Source: Clostridia bacterium
Lineage (GTDB): Bacteria > Bacillota > Clostridia > Oscillospirales > Acutalibacteraceae
DNA length: 64,000 nt
NCBI GenBank assembly: GCA_017461235.1
Contig: JAFTYU010000012.1
Span: 1 to 64,000 of the forward strand
Direction of reading: 5' to 3'
Shown: positions 27,652 to 37,244 of the stretch, piece after piece
Layout: every line of letters begins with the position of its first letter
Position numbering within the stretch: the stretch's first letter is position 1
Notes under the pieces: model-generated
Seen by the model: the letters and a program-made list of their open reading frames with translations, nothing else
Database searches by the model: none
What the model was told of the DNA's origin: nothing
Made by a program: the position numbers and the translations under genes

Positions 27652-28995
27652 TTAATCATTTTTCAGTTTTTTACTGACCCTACCCATAACAACAAAGAAT
27701 GCCGGGAACAAGAACACGTCGGCTATTATCCACGCGCCCGGATTAACAAGGCACACCGCATCATAACCGAACCTTCTGACAAAAAGATATCCGCCGAGTC
27801 CCCTTGCAAAAAGCTCAAACACACCCGTTGTCATAGCAGTCATACTGTACCCAAGACCCTGAATTGCATTTCTCAGCAGGAAAAGCACCGATAAAATCAG
27901 ATAAAAATAACTGCCTGCATTAATATATTGTTGAGCAAGTCCAATAACCGCCGTTTCACTTCCTTCAATAAATAAAAGTGAAATGTACGGTCCTAAAAAT
28001 CTTGCAACGCAAATACCTATAACAGAATAAATTGCCGCAAGAATAAAGCCGCTGCTGATACCTTTTTTAATTCTTCCGAGCTTTTTGGCACCAAGATTCT
28101 GACCGCAGTATGTAGCCATTGTAAGACCTATGGTTTCCGCAGGCAAAACTATCATCAACTGTGTTTTTGCACCTATAGTCATACCCGCAATGGTATCGGG
28201 GCCAAGATTATTGACGCAAGACTGAAGCATTACCGAACCAATTGCAGTTATTGAAAATTGCAGAGCCATAGGCAACCCGTTTTTAAGAAGATTAAGAATA
28301 TATTTTACATCGGGTTTTGCTGTTTCTTTGGTGAGATGAAGAATAGGGAAGCTGCGTTTAACATAAATAAAGCAAAGGATGCCCGAAGCTATCTGAGAAA
28401 CAACGGTAGCTACAGAAGCACCGCGCACGCCCATATTAAACACTTCAATAAGAAGCAAATCCAGACCCACGTTCAGAACGGAAGAAAACAGCAGGAAGTA
28501 CAACGGTGTTTTACTGTCACCTAAAGAGCGCACTATACTTGCAAGCAGGTTATAAAACATCGTTGCTCCGATACCTGCAAATATTATTACAATATAATTA
28601 TATGCGTCTTCATAAATTTCTTCGGGTGTATTTAACACGTTAAGAAGCGGTTTTGTGAGAAGCACCGCACCCACAGTCAATACTATTCCGAGAACCACTG
28701 ACGTGTAAATAATATTTGCAACATACTTTTTCAAGCCCTGTATATCCTGTGCGCCGAAACGTTGCGCAATAGGAATAGCAAACCCTGCACAAAGACCTAC
28801 AACAGAACCGATTACAAGAAAGTTGATAGCACCTACAGAACCCACCGCAGAAAGTGCCGTTTTACCGACACATCTTCCTACTATAATGGTATCTGCCATA
28901 TTATAAAGCTGTTGAAAAAGATTACCCAACATCAACGGCAAACAAAACCGTATTATATTTTTCATAGGACTACCTACAGTCATATCCTTGGTCAT
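27652..28995 (-). CDS. MATE family efflux transporter
   Basis: This multidrug and toxin extrusion family protein of about 447 residues with 12 membrane segments probably exchanges Na+ or H+ for organic cations. The N-terminus MTKDMTVGSPMKNIIRFCLP and the LFQQLYNMADTIIVGR motif are typical. The ATG at 28995 follows GTGGTGAT; an upstream ATG at 29028 lacks a site. It is a single-gene unit next to a repeat-rich region. Confidence 0.92.
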   Translation of the reverse strand: MTKDMTVGSPMKNIIRFCLPLMLGNLFQQLYNMADTIIVGRCVGKTALSAVGSVGAINFLVIGSVVGLCAGFAIPIAQRFGAQDIQGLKKYVANIIYTSVVLGIVLTVGAVLLTKPLLNVLNTPEEIYEDAYNYIVIIFAGIGATMFYNLLASIVRSLGDSKTPLYFLLFSSVLNVGLDLLLIEVFNMGVRGASVATVVSQIASGILCFIYVKRSFPILHLTKETAKPDVKYILNLLKNGLPMALQFSITAIGSVMLQSCVNNLGPDTIAGMTIGAKTQLMIVLPAETIGLTMATYCGQNLGAKKLGRIKKGISSGFILAAIYSVIGICVARFLGPYISLLFIEGSETAVIGLAQQYINAGSYFYLILSVLFLLRNAIQGLGYSMTAMTTGVFELFARGLGGYLFVRRFGYDAVCLVNPGAWIIADVFLFPAFFVVMGRVSKKLKND

Positions 28996-29064
28996 TTTAT
29001 CACCACATTCACCAAAATAAAAACTCAAACAAATTTAGCATAACTGCGTTTGTTTGTCAATAGC

Positions 29065-29332
29065 GGTTTCCTGTCAGGAGTTTCAGGGCAAAGCCGATTG
29101 TAAAATGCAAAATTATAGGGGCAAACCGATTTATAATTAAGTTGTGCAGAACAACCAACCACCGTAGGGGACGGATCCATCCGTCCCGAAGAAGGATAAC
29201 GTTAAATATGCGTGAAGCATTTACAATAGGCAACGCAGTTCCGATAATTACGAATTACGCATTAAGCATTACGAATTATAATGCCGACCGCAGGTCCCGA
29301 AACTCCTCACTCCTAATTCCTCACTCCTAACT
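29065..29332. repeat. Dispersed repeat cluster with heptamer arrays
   Basis: Several repeat blocks lie here without a gene: GGGGCAAACCGATT; GGGACGGAT-CC-ATCCGTCCC (perfect palindrome, about 29167-29186); four ATTACGA/ATTACGC/ATTAAGC heptamers at 29247-29274; GACCGCAGGTCCCGAAA; and four ACTCCTC/ACTCCTA/ATTCCTC heptamers at 29302-29329. The last two match copies at 1170 and, inverted, at 12303. Confidence 0.7.
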
Positions 29333-29718
29333 AAAAAATCCTCCCGAACGGAGACGCTTCGTAAAGAAGTAGTCTCCGTTTTTCTATACAAGAGAAAATG
29401 ACACTTTCAAAAGTTGAAAGTGTCATAGTGGGTTACATACTTTGAGAAAGGTAATGCTTGCCGAAAATAAACGATCGTTTTTTCGGTGCGTAAAGCGATA
29501 TTGCGAACTGTCGTTTGCAGCGATATTTTTGACCTACGGCAAAAGCGATATAAAAGCCTTTGGCTTTTGCGATATTATATTAGTGCTTTTCACACGGCGA
29601 AGCCGTATATCGCGCGGTTATACCGCATATCGCATCGTAGATATATCGCTCGTGCTTTGCACGAATATAGCTGAGGCACACTTCCTTACGGAGTGTGCCT
29701 CAAAAGGGAGGATTTTTT
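29333..29718. mobile_element. 386-bp nested inverted-repeat element
   Basis: AAAAAATCCTCCC (29333-29345) and GGGAGGATTTTTT (29706-29718) are perfect terminal inverted repeats. Inside are terminator-like stems (AACGGAGAC/GTCTCCGTT and ATGACACTTTCAA/TTGAAAGTGTCAT), a GCGATAT mini-hairpin array, and GAGGCACACT/AGTGTGCCTC at the right. It has no credible ORF with a binding site. It resembles a non-autonomous element; no target duplication could be assigned. Confidence 0.55.
29495..29675. repeat. GCGATAT mini-hairpin array, copy 3
   Basis: Four GCGATAT motifs in one orientation (from 29495) are followed by three ATATCGC in the other (last at 29643-29649). They are spaced by palindromes such as AAAGCCTTTGGCTTT and ACGGCGAAGCCGT. 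The whole block could fold back on itself. Confidence 0.65.
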
Positions 29719-29721
29719 TCA

Positions 29722-32127
29722 TTATTTTGCAACGATATTAATAATCTTGCCGGGAACATAGATTTCCTTAATGATGTTTTTGCCGTCAAGGAATTCTTTT
29801 ACCTTATCATCTGCTTTTGCCGCCGCAATGGCTTCATCTGCAGTTGAATCTTTAGCAATAGTGATTGTTGCTCTGAGCTTACCGCAAATCTGAACGGGAA
29901 CCTCGATTGTTGAATCTACTGTTTTTGCTTCGTCAAACTCGGGCCACTGAGCTATTGCAAGTAAACCTTCTTCACCAAGCTGAGCCCATACTTCTTCAGC
30001 AACGTGGGGTGCAAAGGGATCAAGAAGTTTAACAAATGTTTTAAGTTCGCCCTTTGTGATTGAGCCTGCATCGTAGATTTCGTTAAGAAGCGTCATCAAT
30101 GCCGCAATAGCGGTGTTGAACTTCATATTCTCGATATCCTCGGAAACTTTCTTTATTGTCTTATGGAATGAAGTTTCAAGTTCTTTTGAATATTCTTCAC
30201 CGTCTTTAACAATCTCAAGAAGGTTCCAGATTCTGTCGATGAAACGTTTACAGCCCTTAACACTGCTCTCGCTCCAAGGTGCGGCTTTTTCGTAGTCACC
30301 CATAAAGAGAACGTAAGTACGAAGAACGTCTGCGCCGAGCGAGTCAACAACTTCGTTGGGGTCAACAACATTACCCTTTGATTTGCTCATTTTTTCGCCA
30401 TCGGGACCAAGGATAAGACCCTGAGCAGTTCTTTTTGCATAAGGCTCATCAAAGGGAACTACGCCGATGTCATAAAGGAATTTATGCCAGAAACGTGAAT
30501 AAATAAGGTGACGTGTAACGTGCTCCATACCGCCGTTATACCAGTCAATGGGACCCCAGTATTTAAGCTTATCCATATCAGCAAAGCACTCTGTATTATG
30601 GGGGTCGATGTAACGAAGGAAGTACCATGATGACCCTGCCCACTGAGGCATTGTATCAGTTTCGCGTTTAGCAGGTGCTCCGCACTTGGGGCAAGTACAG
30701 TTAACGTAGCTGTCAATTTTTGCCAAGGGGCTTTCGCCGTCTGAACCGGGTTGGAAGTTATCAACTTCCGGAAGTTTCAAAGGAAGCTCTTCATAAGGAA
30801 CGGGAACAATACCGCATTTTTCACAATGAACAATAGGAATAGGTTCGCCCCAATATCTCTGACGATTGAATGCCCAGTCCTTCATCTTATACTGAACGCC
30901 TTTTTCACCTACACCTTTTTCTTCAAGGTAAGCAACCATCTTTTCAATTGAAGCCGCTTTTTTATCCATACCGTTAAGGAAGTCGGAGTTAACCATTTCG
31001 CCGTCACCGGTATATGCTTCAACGTTGATGTCACCGCCCTTGATAACTTCGATGATATCGATACCGAATTTCTTTGCGAACTCGTAGTCGCGCTGGTCGT
31101 GTGCAGGAACCGCCATAATAGCACCCGTACCGTAACCCATCATAACGTAGTCGGATATGTAAATGGGTATCTTTTTACCGTTAACGGGATTTATTGCTTC
31201 AAGACCGTCAATTCTGACACCTGTTTTATCCTTAACAAGCTGTGTTCTTTCAAACTCCGTTTTCTTTGCACACTCTGCCCTATAAGCCTCAATATCAGCC
31301 ATATTACCGATTTTATCTGCATACTTATCTATAAGAGGATGCTCAGGAGCCATAACCATAAAGGTTACGCCGAAAAGAGTATCCGGACGTGTTGTGTAAA
31401 TCTTCATTTTTTCATCGGTGCCGTCTATTTGGAAATTAACGAAAGCACCTGTTGATTTACCAATCCAGTTAACCTGCTGAAGTTTAATGTTAGGAAGATA
31501 ATCGACCTTATCAAGACCCTGAAGAAGCTTATCTGCATATTCAGTTATACGAAGATACCAGACGTCTTTTGATTTTTGCACGATATCGCTGTGGCAGATA
31601 TCACATTTACCGCCCTGAGAGTCCTCGTTAGAAAGAACAACCTTACATGAAGGACAGTAGTTCACCAATGTCTTATCACGGAAAACAAGACCGTTTTCAA
31701 ACATTTTAAGGAAAATCCACTGTGTCCATTTGTAGTAGCTTTCTTCGGTAGTGTCAACAACTCTGTTCCAGTCGAAGGAGAAACCTACCTTCTTAAGCTG
31801 TGATGAGAACTTTTCGATATTCATATCCGTAACCTTACGGGGATGAATACCTGTTTTGATAGCATAGTTTTCGGTAGGAAGACCGTATGCATCAAAACCG
31901 ATAGGGAAAAGAACATTATAGCCCTGCATTCTTCTTTTACGGGAAATAACTTCAAGACCCGAATATGCTTTAATGTGACCAACGTGCATACCCGCACCAC
32001 TGGGATAAGGGAATTCAACAAGACCGTAGAATTTCGGTTTATCGGAATTATCCTGCGCGTGGAAAACGCCTTCATCCTCCCATTTTTTCTGCCATTTTTG
32101 CTCAACGGCTGAAAAATCGTATTTCAT
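29722..32127 (-). CDS. leuS: Leucyl-tRNA synthetase
   Basis: It charges tRNA-Leu with leucine. The 801-residue class I synthetase has the HIGH motif as HVGH in YPSGAGMHVGHIKAYS near 41-56, a CP1 editing domain (VTFMVMAPEHPL, near 245), a zinc-type cluster (CPSCKVVLSNEDSQGGKCDICH) and KMSKS in GEKMSKSKGN near 576. A GAAAGGG site precedes it. No T-box is present: the leader is short and made of repeat sequence. Confidence 0.97.
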   Translation of the reverse strand: MKYDFSAVEQKWQKKWEDEGVFHAQDNSDKPKFYGLVEFPYPSGAGMHVGHIKAYSGLEVISRKRRMQGYNVLFPIGFDAYGLPTENYAIKTGIHPRKVTDMNIEKFSSQLKKVGFSFDWNRVVDTTEESYYKWTQWIFLKMFENGLVFRDKTLVNYCPSCKVVLSNEDSQGGKCDICHSDIVQKSKDVWYLRITEYADKLLQGLDKVDYLPNIKLQQVNWIGKSTGAFVNFQIDGTDEKMKIYTTRPDTLFGVTFMVMAPEHPLIDKYADKIGNMADIEAYRAECAKKTEFERTQLVKDKTGVRIDGLEAINPVNGKKIPIYISDYVMMGYGTGAIMAVPAHDQRDYEFAKKFGIDIIEVIKGGDINVEAYTGDGEMVNSDFLNGMDKKAASIEKMVAYLEEKGVGEKGVQYKMKDWAFNRQRYWGEPIPIVHCEKCGIVPVPYEELPLKLPEVDNFQPGSDGESPLAKIDSYVNCTCPKCGAPAKRETDTMPQWAGSSWYFLRYIDPHNTECFADMDKLKYWGPIDWYNGGMEHVTRHLIYSRFWHKFLYDIGVVPFDEPYAKRTAQGLILGPDGEKMSKSKGNVVDPNEVVDSLGADVLRTYVLFMGDYEKAAPWSESSVKGCKRFIDRIWNLLEIVKDGEEYSKELETSFHKTIKKVSEDIENMKFNTAIAALMTLLNEIYDAGSITKGELKTFVKLLDPFAPHVAEEVWAQLGEEGLLAIAQWPEFDEAKTVDSTIEVPVQICGKLRATITIAKDSTADEAIAAAKADDKVKEFLDGKNIIKEIYVPGKIINIVAK

Positions 32128-32151
32128 TTATATCATACCCTTTCTGGAAAT

Positions 32152-32215
32152 GCAAAATGCAGAATGCAAAATGCAAAATTATTGGAACCTGCGGTTGGCT
32201 ATTTTAAGCTATCGC
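32152..32215. repeat. GCAAAAT heptamer array with repeat head
   Basis: Four tandem heptamers (GCAAAAT, GCAGAAT, GCAAAAT, GCAAAAT) at 32152-32179 are followed by GGAACCTGCGGTTGG, a diverged inverse copy of the GACCGCAGGTCCCG block. Confidence 0.6.
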
Positions 32216-32219
32216 AGTT

Positions 32220-32565
32220 TTATAAGTTTTTATATGATGTTTTACAAGTATATATTAAGATGTTTCTGATATCCGTCAGATCATCACTCAAACTTTTATA
32301 CTCTGAATCATTTATATAATTTGTGTCGTGTAACAGCATCAACCAATACATTGTTTCGGTAGCTTCTTTGAGTGCTATATTCATTTTTGATGCAAAATCA
32401 TTTTTAGTTTGACCGTTCTGTGCTTCAAAAACATTTGCACCTATACTTGTTCCGCTTTTTGCAATTTATTTTGAAATAACAAATTCCTTTTTCTCATTAA
32501 CAAGATACTTATTTAATAATCCGTTTTGCAAACAATCTTGTTTTGTCTACTATATTGTCCTTCAT
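32220..32565 (-). pseudogene. Broken four-helix-bundle (23S rRNA IVP-type) gene
   Basis: Reading the minus strand from an ATG at 32565 gives MKDNIVDKTRLFAKRIIK and then a stop. Shifting frame continues with KYLVNEKKEFVISK, a second stop where a Gln would fit, then IAKSGTSIGANVFEAQNG and NIALKEATETMYWLMLL, ending at 32220. SGTSIGAN and ALKEATETMYWL are hallmarks of the four-helix-bundle proteins first found in 23S rRNA intervening sequences. One frameshift and one nonsense change make it a pseudogene. It sits between leuS and rsfS on the same strand. Confidence 0.8.
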
Positions 32566-32636
32566 AAAAAACAACCCATCGAATTATTATAATACTGTGC
32601 GTAGCGCCCTATAATTCTGCATTCACGTCACAAAAC

Positions 32637-32987
32637 TTATTCATCTAACAAATTCTGAATATCTATTTTCTCCGCATCTTCCCAGAGTCTTTCGAGATTG
32701 TAATATTCTCTTGCTTCTTCCGTGAAGATGTGAGCTACAACACCTGCATACTCCATAACCACCCAGCCTGTTGTTCTGCCTTCAATATGATCTGCAGTCA
32801 TACCCGCTTCTTCAAGTTGAAATTCAACTTCATCCGCAAGGGCGCGTATGTGAGTATTTGAATTACCTGTTACAATAACAAAGTAATCGGCAACAATTGT
32901 GAGTTCATCAATCTTGATAACCTTAATATCGTTACCCTTTTTATCATCAAGTGCTTTTACGATTTTCTTTACTGTATCTGAAATCAT
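32637..32987 (-). CDS. rsfS: Ribosomal silencing factor RsfS
   Basis: RsfS binds ribosomal protein uL14 and blocks subunit joining under starvation. The 116-residue protein carries the family motifs: VTGNSNTHIRALADEVE near 39-55 and GWVVMEYAGVVAHIF near 73-87, plus YYNLERLWEDA. It is the last of the nadD-yqeK-rsfS trio, a common Firmicutes order, two bases after yqeK. Confidence 0.95.
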   Translation of the reverse strand: MISDTVKKIVKALDDKKGNDIKVIKIDELTIVADYFVIVTGNSNTHIRALADEVEFQLEEAGMTADHIEGRTTGWVVMEYAGVVAHIFTEEAREYYNLERLWEDAEKIDIQNLLDE

Positions 32988-32989
32988 TT

Positions 32990-33577
32990 TTACTCTCCTG
33001 ATTTATTATTCTGCAAATTAAACATAGCATCGTTATATGCCGATACTGTATCAGGGTGAATTATCCTGTCCCTGTCAACAAGGTCCTTTATGGTAAAACC
33101 CAAGCCTTCAACAATTGCTTCATCAAGACTGCGTTTTGCTTTTTCACGCATCACTTCAACCCCGTCATAATCACGCTCAGCACTGATAAAATCCGCTATG
33201 AAAACCACCTTTTCAAGCAGGGACATACCCTTTCTGCCGGTCGTGTGATACCTTATGGCATTGAGCATATCTTCATCTGTAATACCGAAAACTTTTTCGG
33301 CATAAGCCCTGCCGCATATTGCGTGGTAAAGCTTTGCAACGTCCAATTCATATTCGGAAAGTTCAACGCCGTTTTCAATCATATATGACAATTGAAGTCC
33401 TGCGGGCTCATCCTTACAACAGTCGTGTACAAGACCTACCGTATATGCCTTCTCGGGATCACAGCCGTAAATAAGGGCAAGCTCCTTTGCTGAGTCCGCA
33501 ACATTCAACGAGTGAATATAACGATTCTCCGTCAAACGATTTTTTAAAGCTTCTTTGTATTCTTCATTCCTGTTCAC
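32990..33577 (-). CDS. yqeK: Ap4A hydrolase-type HD protein (YqeK)
   Basis: YqeK cleaves diadenosine tetraphosphate symmetrically to ADP. The 195-residue protein has the HD-domain ligands: the first His in RYIHSLNVADSAKEL, HDCCKD near 51, and later histidines in KLYHAICGRAYAEKVF and RYHTTGRKGMS. The start is a GTG whose GTGA overlaps the nadD stop, so translation is coupled. Confidence 0.93.
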   Translation of the reverse strand: MNRNEEYKEALKNRLTENRYIHSLNVADSAKELALIYGCDPEKAYTVGLVHDCCKDEPAGLQLSYMIENGVELSEYELDVAKLYHAICGRAYAEKVFGITDEDMLNAIRYHTTGRKGMSLLEKVVFIADFISAERDYDGVEVMREKAKRSLDEAIVEGLGFTIKDLVDRDRIIHPDTVSAYNDAMFNLQNNKSGE

Positions 33578-34170
33578 AGATATAACCCCCCAGCCTTAAT
33601 ATACTGCGACACATTATCATCAATATAATCAAACAAACCATATTCAATATTATTGCGGATTTGTGTTGAACTTATCTCAATGGGCGTACTTTCAGAAAAA
33701 ATCACGTTTTTCTCATCAAGACCGAGAACATCTCTTGAATACTTCTGCATTTCTTCAAGCTTTTCAGGCTCAAGGGTTCTGCAAGCAGTAACAAGCACGC
33801 ACATTTCAGCAATTTTCTCATACTCGTACCACCTGTCAAATGATAAAAACATATCATCGCCCATAAAAAGATAAATCTGCGCATCAGGATAAAGCTTTTT
33901 AACCTCAGCCACCGTATCAACGGTATAACTTTTTCCGCCGCGGTTTATTTCAATATCGCTCACTTCAAAAAGGGGTTCATTAAAAGCCAGTCGGCACATC
34001 TCATATCTGTCGGCGGCAGTTGCACCTGATGATTCCTTGAAAGGTGACAATGCCGTCGGTATTATTATAACCTTTTCTGCTCCGCAAATTTCCGCAAGAT
34101 TTTGCGCAAGAAGCTTGTGTCCCTTGTGCGGCGGATCAAATGAACCGCCGTAAATCGCAATTTTTCTCAT
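33574..34170 (-). CDS. nadD: Nicotinate-nucleotide adenylyltransferase
   Basis: It adenylates nicotinate mononucleotide in NAD synthesis. The 198-residue protein has the nucleotide motif GGSFDPPHKGHKLLA near 8-22 and the C-terminal ISSTQIRNNI. Its ATG sits directly after the fucosidase stop (TGATATG) with only a weak binding site, so it depends on translation of the upstream gene. The fucosidase is an unusual upstream partner. Confidence 0.95.
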   Translation of the reverse strand: MRKIAIYGGSFDPPHKGHKLLAQNLAEICGAEKVIIIPTALSPFKESSGATAADRYEMCRLAFNEPLFEVSDIEINRGGKSYTVDTVAEVKKLYPDAQIYLFMGDDMFLSFDRWYEYEKIAEMCVLVTACRTLEPEKLEEMQKYSRDVLGLDEKNVIFSESTPIEISSTQIRNNIEYGLFDYIDDNVSQYIKAGGLYL

Positions 34171-34171
34171 A

Positions 34172-35584
34172 TCAATACATTGTTACAGTCTGCATTTCAA
34201 GATTGCCTCTGTATGAAGTGATTTTAATTTTAACCCTTGTAACTTCAACAGGGCTGATTTTATGTATCTTTTTGTAACCGATTACACCGCCTGTACCGAC
34301 TTTTTTAAATTTGCCGTTACCTTCATCGATGTAAACCTCATATTCTTCAACATGCTGACCGTTGACGATGTTTTCCATCATAACGAACTTATCGAACATA
34401 TCTTTCTGCGAAAGTGTAATGGTAAGCTCAGGTTGAGCATCATTCGCGGCAGGACGCCAGGTCTTTGTTTCATCATCGTCAAAAAGATTAGATGCAGCAT
34501 ACTCTGCAGAAAGCGTACTGCTGGCAGTAATCTCACCAATTTGAGAAACTTTATATGTATATGACCTTTTAAGGTCGATACCGAACGCCTTTAAAATCTG
34601 ATAATCCATTTCGGCAAACTTACCGTTTTTCATAGGCGGAACACCCACCATTAACGCACAGTTACTGCCTACGGATTCAAGATAAATCTTCTGAAGCTTA
34701 TCCTTCGTTTTTGCGGTATATTCATCATCCTTATGATAATACCATCTGTCACGCATTGAAATACAGACTTCACAGGGATACCAGATAAAATCGCTATCTT
34801 TTTTGATTGCTTTTCGTGAACCTAAATCACGTTCAAATTTTTCTTCTTTTTTGAAAAATTTTTTAGTCTTTTCTTTACTGCGTTTGAATGCGTTATAAAT
34901 GCTGTATCTTTCAGGAACAACACTCCACTCATTTTCGCGGATAACGCCCCACTCATTACCATACCAACGCACATCGGGACCCACGAGAGCAATAACCGCC
35001 CCGGGTTGACATTCTCTTACAACGTCATAATAGCCCTGCCAGTCATATTCCTGCACATTGCCGTCTTTATCCGCTTCTGCGGCACCGTCAAAACGCACGT
35101 AGAAAATATCGCCGTATTTTGTCAGCACTTCACGAAGAAGGGCTTTAAAGTAATTATTGTATTCTTCGCCCTTGCCGTATGACTCTTCGTGACGGTCAAG
35201 GGGTGAAATAGCTATACCGAATTTAATACCCTGTCGTTTGCATTCTTCGCTTAAAAGCTCTACGATATCTCTGTTTTCAACGTCCCAATTATCTGCACTT
35301 TCCACGGAATAATCAGTGTATTGAGAACACCACAGGCAAGAACCGTCGTGATGCTTAACGTTGAGAACCATACCCTTGAAACCTGCATCCTTGAAAAAGG
35401 TTACCCATTCTTCTGCGATGAATTCTTCAGGGCAGAAATTGGAAGGATTCACTTTACCGTCGGTCCATTCTCTGTTTACAACGGTAGCAAGTCCGAAGTT
35501 TATAAAACCGTAAAACTCTGTCTTTTGCCATTCAATTTGTCTTGCAGAAGGTTTGACTTCCGCAGCTATTTCATAAGGCTTCAT
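34172..35584 (-). CDS. GH29 alpha-L-fucosidase with C-terminal discoidin-like domain
   Basis: It hydrolyses terminal alpha-L-fucose from glycans. The 470-residue protein has an N-terminal GH29 barrel: YGFINFGLATV, LNVKHHDGSCLW, and the nucleophile Asp in FYVRFDGAAEAD. The C-terminal 130 residues (ASNLFDDDETKTWRPA through VTRVKIKIT) look like an F5/8 type C (CBM32-type) module. There is no signal peptide, so it works inside the cell. It stands between a glycerol-3-phosphate-type dehydrogenase set and nadD with gaps of 18 and 1 bp. Confidence 0.92.
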   Translation of the reverse strand: MKPYEIAAEVKPSARQIEWQKTEFYGFINFGLATVVNREWTDGKVNPSNFCPEEFIAEEWVTFFKDAGFKGMVLNVKHHDGSCLWCSQYTDYSVESADNWDVENRDIVELLSEECKRQGIKFGIAISPLDRHEESYGKGEEYNNYFKALLREVLTKYGDIFYVRFDGAAEADKDGNVQEYDWQGYYDVVRECQPGAVIALVGPDVRWYGNEWGVIRENEWSVVPERYSIYNAFKRSKEKTKKFFKKEEKFERDLGSRKAIKKDSDFIWYPCEVCISMRDRWYYHKDDEYTAKTKDKLQKIYLESVGSNCALMVGVPPMKNGKFAEMDYQILKAFGIDLKRSYTYKVSQIGEITASSTLSAEYAASNLFDDDETKTWRPAANDAQPELTITLSQKDMFDKFVMMENIVNGQHVEEYEVYIDEGNGKFKKVGTGGVIGYKKIHKISPVEVTRVKIKITSYRGNLEMQTVTMY

Positions 35585-35602
35585 ATAATTTCCTTTCGGG
35601 GT

Positions 35603-35974
35603 TTATTTGCCGCAGTCGCAGTTAGTTGCAACTATATCAACACCTAAACCGAGAATATTTTTGATAACTACGTCACCTATTTTAACAGGTGCCTTTACTG
35701 TGGCAGAGTTTATAACCTGCATACATTCAAACATTTTATCTTTAGGCACGGGGCCTGAAGATTTAACAGGCACAACAGGGTGACAACCGTCTTCAACTTT
35801 AATGCTTGTTGTAAGACTTCTGACGGGGTTTGTTATTTCTGCGCGTGCATAGGCATCGCCACGTTTACAGGTATTACCCGAAACACTGATAACTTCACCG
35901 TTTTCAATCTCAACTTCAATAGGGCATCCCAAAGGGCAGGATACACAAATAAGACTTTTCTTCATTTCTCCCAC
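35603..35974 (-). CDS. DUF1667 protein of the GlpA-type oxidoreductase set
   Basis: The 123-residue protein has an N-terminal Cys cluster CVSCPLGCPIEVE and a later GNTCKRGDAYA, which suggest an iron-sulfur site, followed by the family segment LTTSIKVEDGCHPVVPVKS. DUF1667 proteins usually follow two FAD oxidoreductases, as here, and may take the place of the electron-transfer subunit GlpC. It is three bases after the upstream gene. Confidence 0.9.
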   Translation of the reverse strand: MGEMKKSLICVSCPLGCPIEVEIENGEVISVSGNTCKRGDAYARAEITNPVRSLTTSIKVEDGCHPVVPVKSSGPVPKDKMFECMQVINSATVKAPVKIGDVVIKNILGLGVDIVATNCDCGK

Positions 35975-35977
35975 TCC

Positions 35978-37231
35978 TTATTCTTCAACGCGAACAATAA
36001 TTTCGCTGTTTTTATTCATTTTCTTAAGCATTTCAGGTGTGATAACCACATTTTCCATCTCGCCGGGAGCAAGCTTCACTTTCTTTCTTGAAGAAAGTAT
36101 TTCGCCGTCACATTCAACAACCACCTTTGCACCCTTATAAACCTGACCGACACGGAAATAGAGCTTAAGGTTTTCTTCACCTTCAATATTAACACGCTGG
36201 GGAACGATGTAACGGACACCGTCAATACCCTTTGTATTTATAAATGCACCGCCTTTTTTCTTACCGAAGATATAGTCCGCAGCACCCTTACCTGCAATCT
36301 GACTTTCTTCCGTAACATAGTCAACAAGGTCATGTACCTGTAAAACGTTACCGCAAGCGAAAATGCCGGGTCTTACGGTTTCTCTGTACTCGTCAACAAC
36401 AGGGCCGCTTGTAACTCTGTCAAGCTCAACGCCCACGTCTTTTGAAAGTTCATTTTCGGGAATAAGTCCCACGGAGAGAAGAAGTGTATCACATTCAATA
36501 TATTCTTCTGTTCCGGGAATGGGCTGAAGTCTTTCATCAACCTTTGCGATTGTGACACCTTCCAGTCTTTCTTTACCGTGAGTTTTAACTACCGTACAGC
36601 TTAATCTCAACGGAATACCGAAGTCATCAAGGCACTGTACAATGTTTCTTGTAAGACCGCCCGAATAAGGCATAAGCTCACAAACAACCTTCACTTCTGC
36701 GCCTTCAAGTGTCATACGGCGAGCCATAATAAGACCGATATCACCCGAACCGAGAATAACTACCTTTTTACCGGGCATATAGCCGTCAATATTCACATAT
36801 TTCTGCGCAGTACCTGCAGTCATAATACCCGCAGGTCTTGAACCCGCAATAGAGAGTGCACCGCGTGGTCTTTCGCGGCAACCCATAGCAAGAACTACGG
36901 CAATTGCCTGAAACTGCATAAGACCTTCACTATTATTTACCGCTGTAACAACGTTATTCTCCGATATATTAAGAACCATTGTATCGGTAAAAACATCAAT
37001 GTCGGTTTTCTCAACCTGTTCTATAAATCTTCCTGCATACTCGGGTCCGGAAAGCTCTTCTCCGAAATAATGAAGACCGAAGCCTGTGTGTATGCACTGT
37101 TCAAGAATACCACCGAGAGTTTCAGCTCTTTCAAGAATAACTATCTTTTCAACACCCTCGGCTTTTGCCGCAAGGGCTGCAGCCATACCGGCAGGACCGC
37201 CGCCGACAACAACTAAATCATAATTCAACAT
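35978..37231 (-). CDS. NAD(P)/FAD-dependent oxidoreductase, GlpB-like partner
   Basis: The 417-residue flavoprotein has an N-terminal FAD motif VVVGGGPAGMAAALAA, a second dinucleotide fold VILGSGDIGLIMAR near 155, and GIFACGNVLQVHDLVD near 285. In clostridial operons it pairs with a GlpA-like protein and DUF1667. ATG at 37231 lies eight bases after AAGGAGG; the earlier ATG at 37261 is inside the previous gene's end region and lacks such a site. Confidence 0.88.
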   Translation of the reverse strand: MLNYDLVVVGGGPAGMAAALAAKAEGVEKIVILERAETLGGILEQCIHTGFGLHYFGEELSGPEYAGRFIEQVEKTDIDVFTDTMVLNISENNVVTAVNNSEGLMQFQAIAVVLAMGCRERPRGALSIAGSRPAGIMTAGTAQKYVNIDGYMPGKKVVILGSGDIGLIMARRMTLEGAEVKVVCELMPYSGGLTRNIVQCLDDFGIPLRLSCTVVKTHGKERLEGVTIAKVDERLQPIPGTEEYIECDTLLLSVGLIPENELSKDVGVELDRVTSGPVVDEYRETVRPGIFACGNVLQVHDLVDYVTEESQIAGKGAADYIFGKKKGGAFINTKGIDGVRYIVPQRVNIEGEENLKLYFRVGQVYKGAKVVVECDGEILSSRKKVKLAPGEMENVVITPEMLKKMNKNSEIIVRVEE

Positions 37232-37244
37232 CTGTCCCGCCTCC

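Noticed and set aside
32128-32215. Possible T-box leader before leuS (an ACCGCAGGTTCC sequence)
   Set aside because: The sequence is a diverged copy of the dispersed GACCGCAGGTCCCG repeat with a heptamer tail. No specifier stem, terminator or antiterminator is present.
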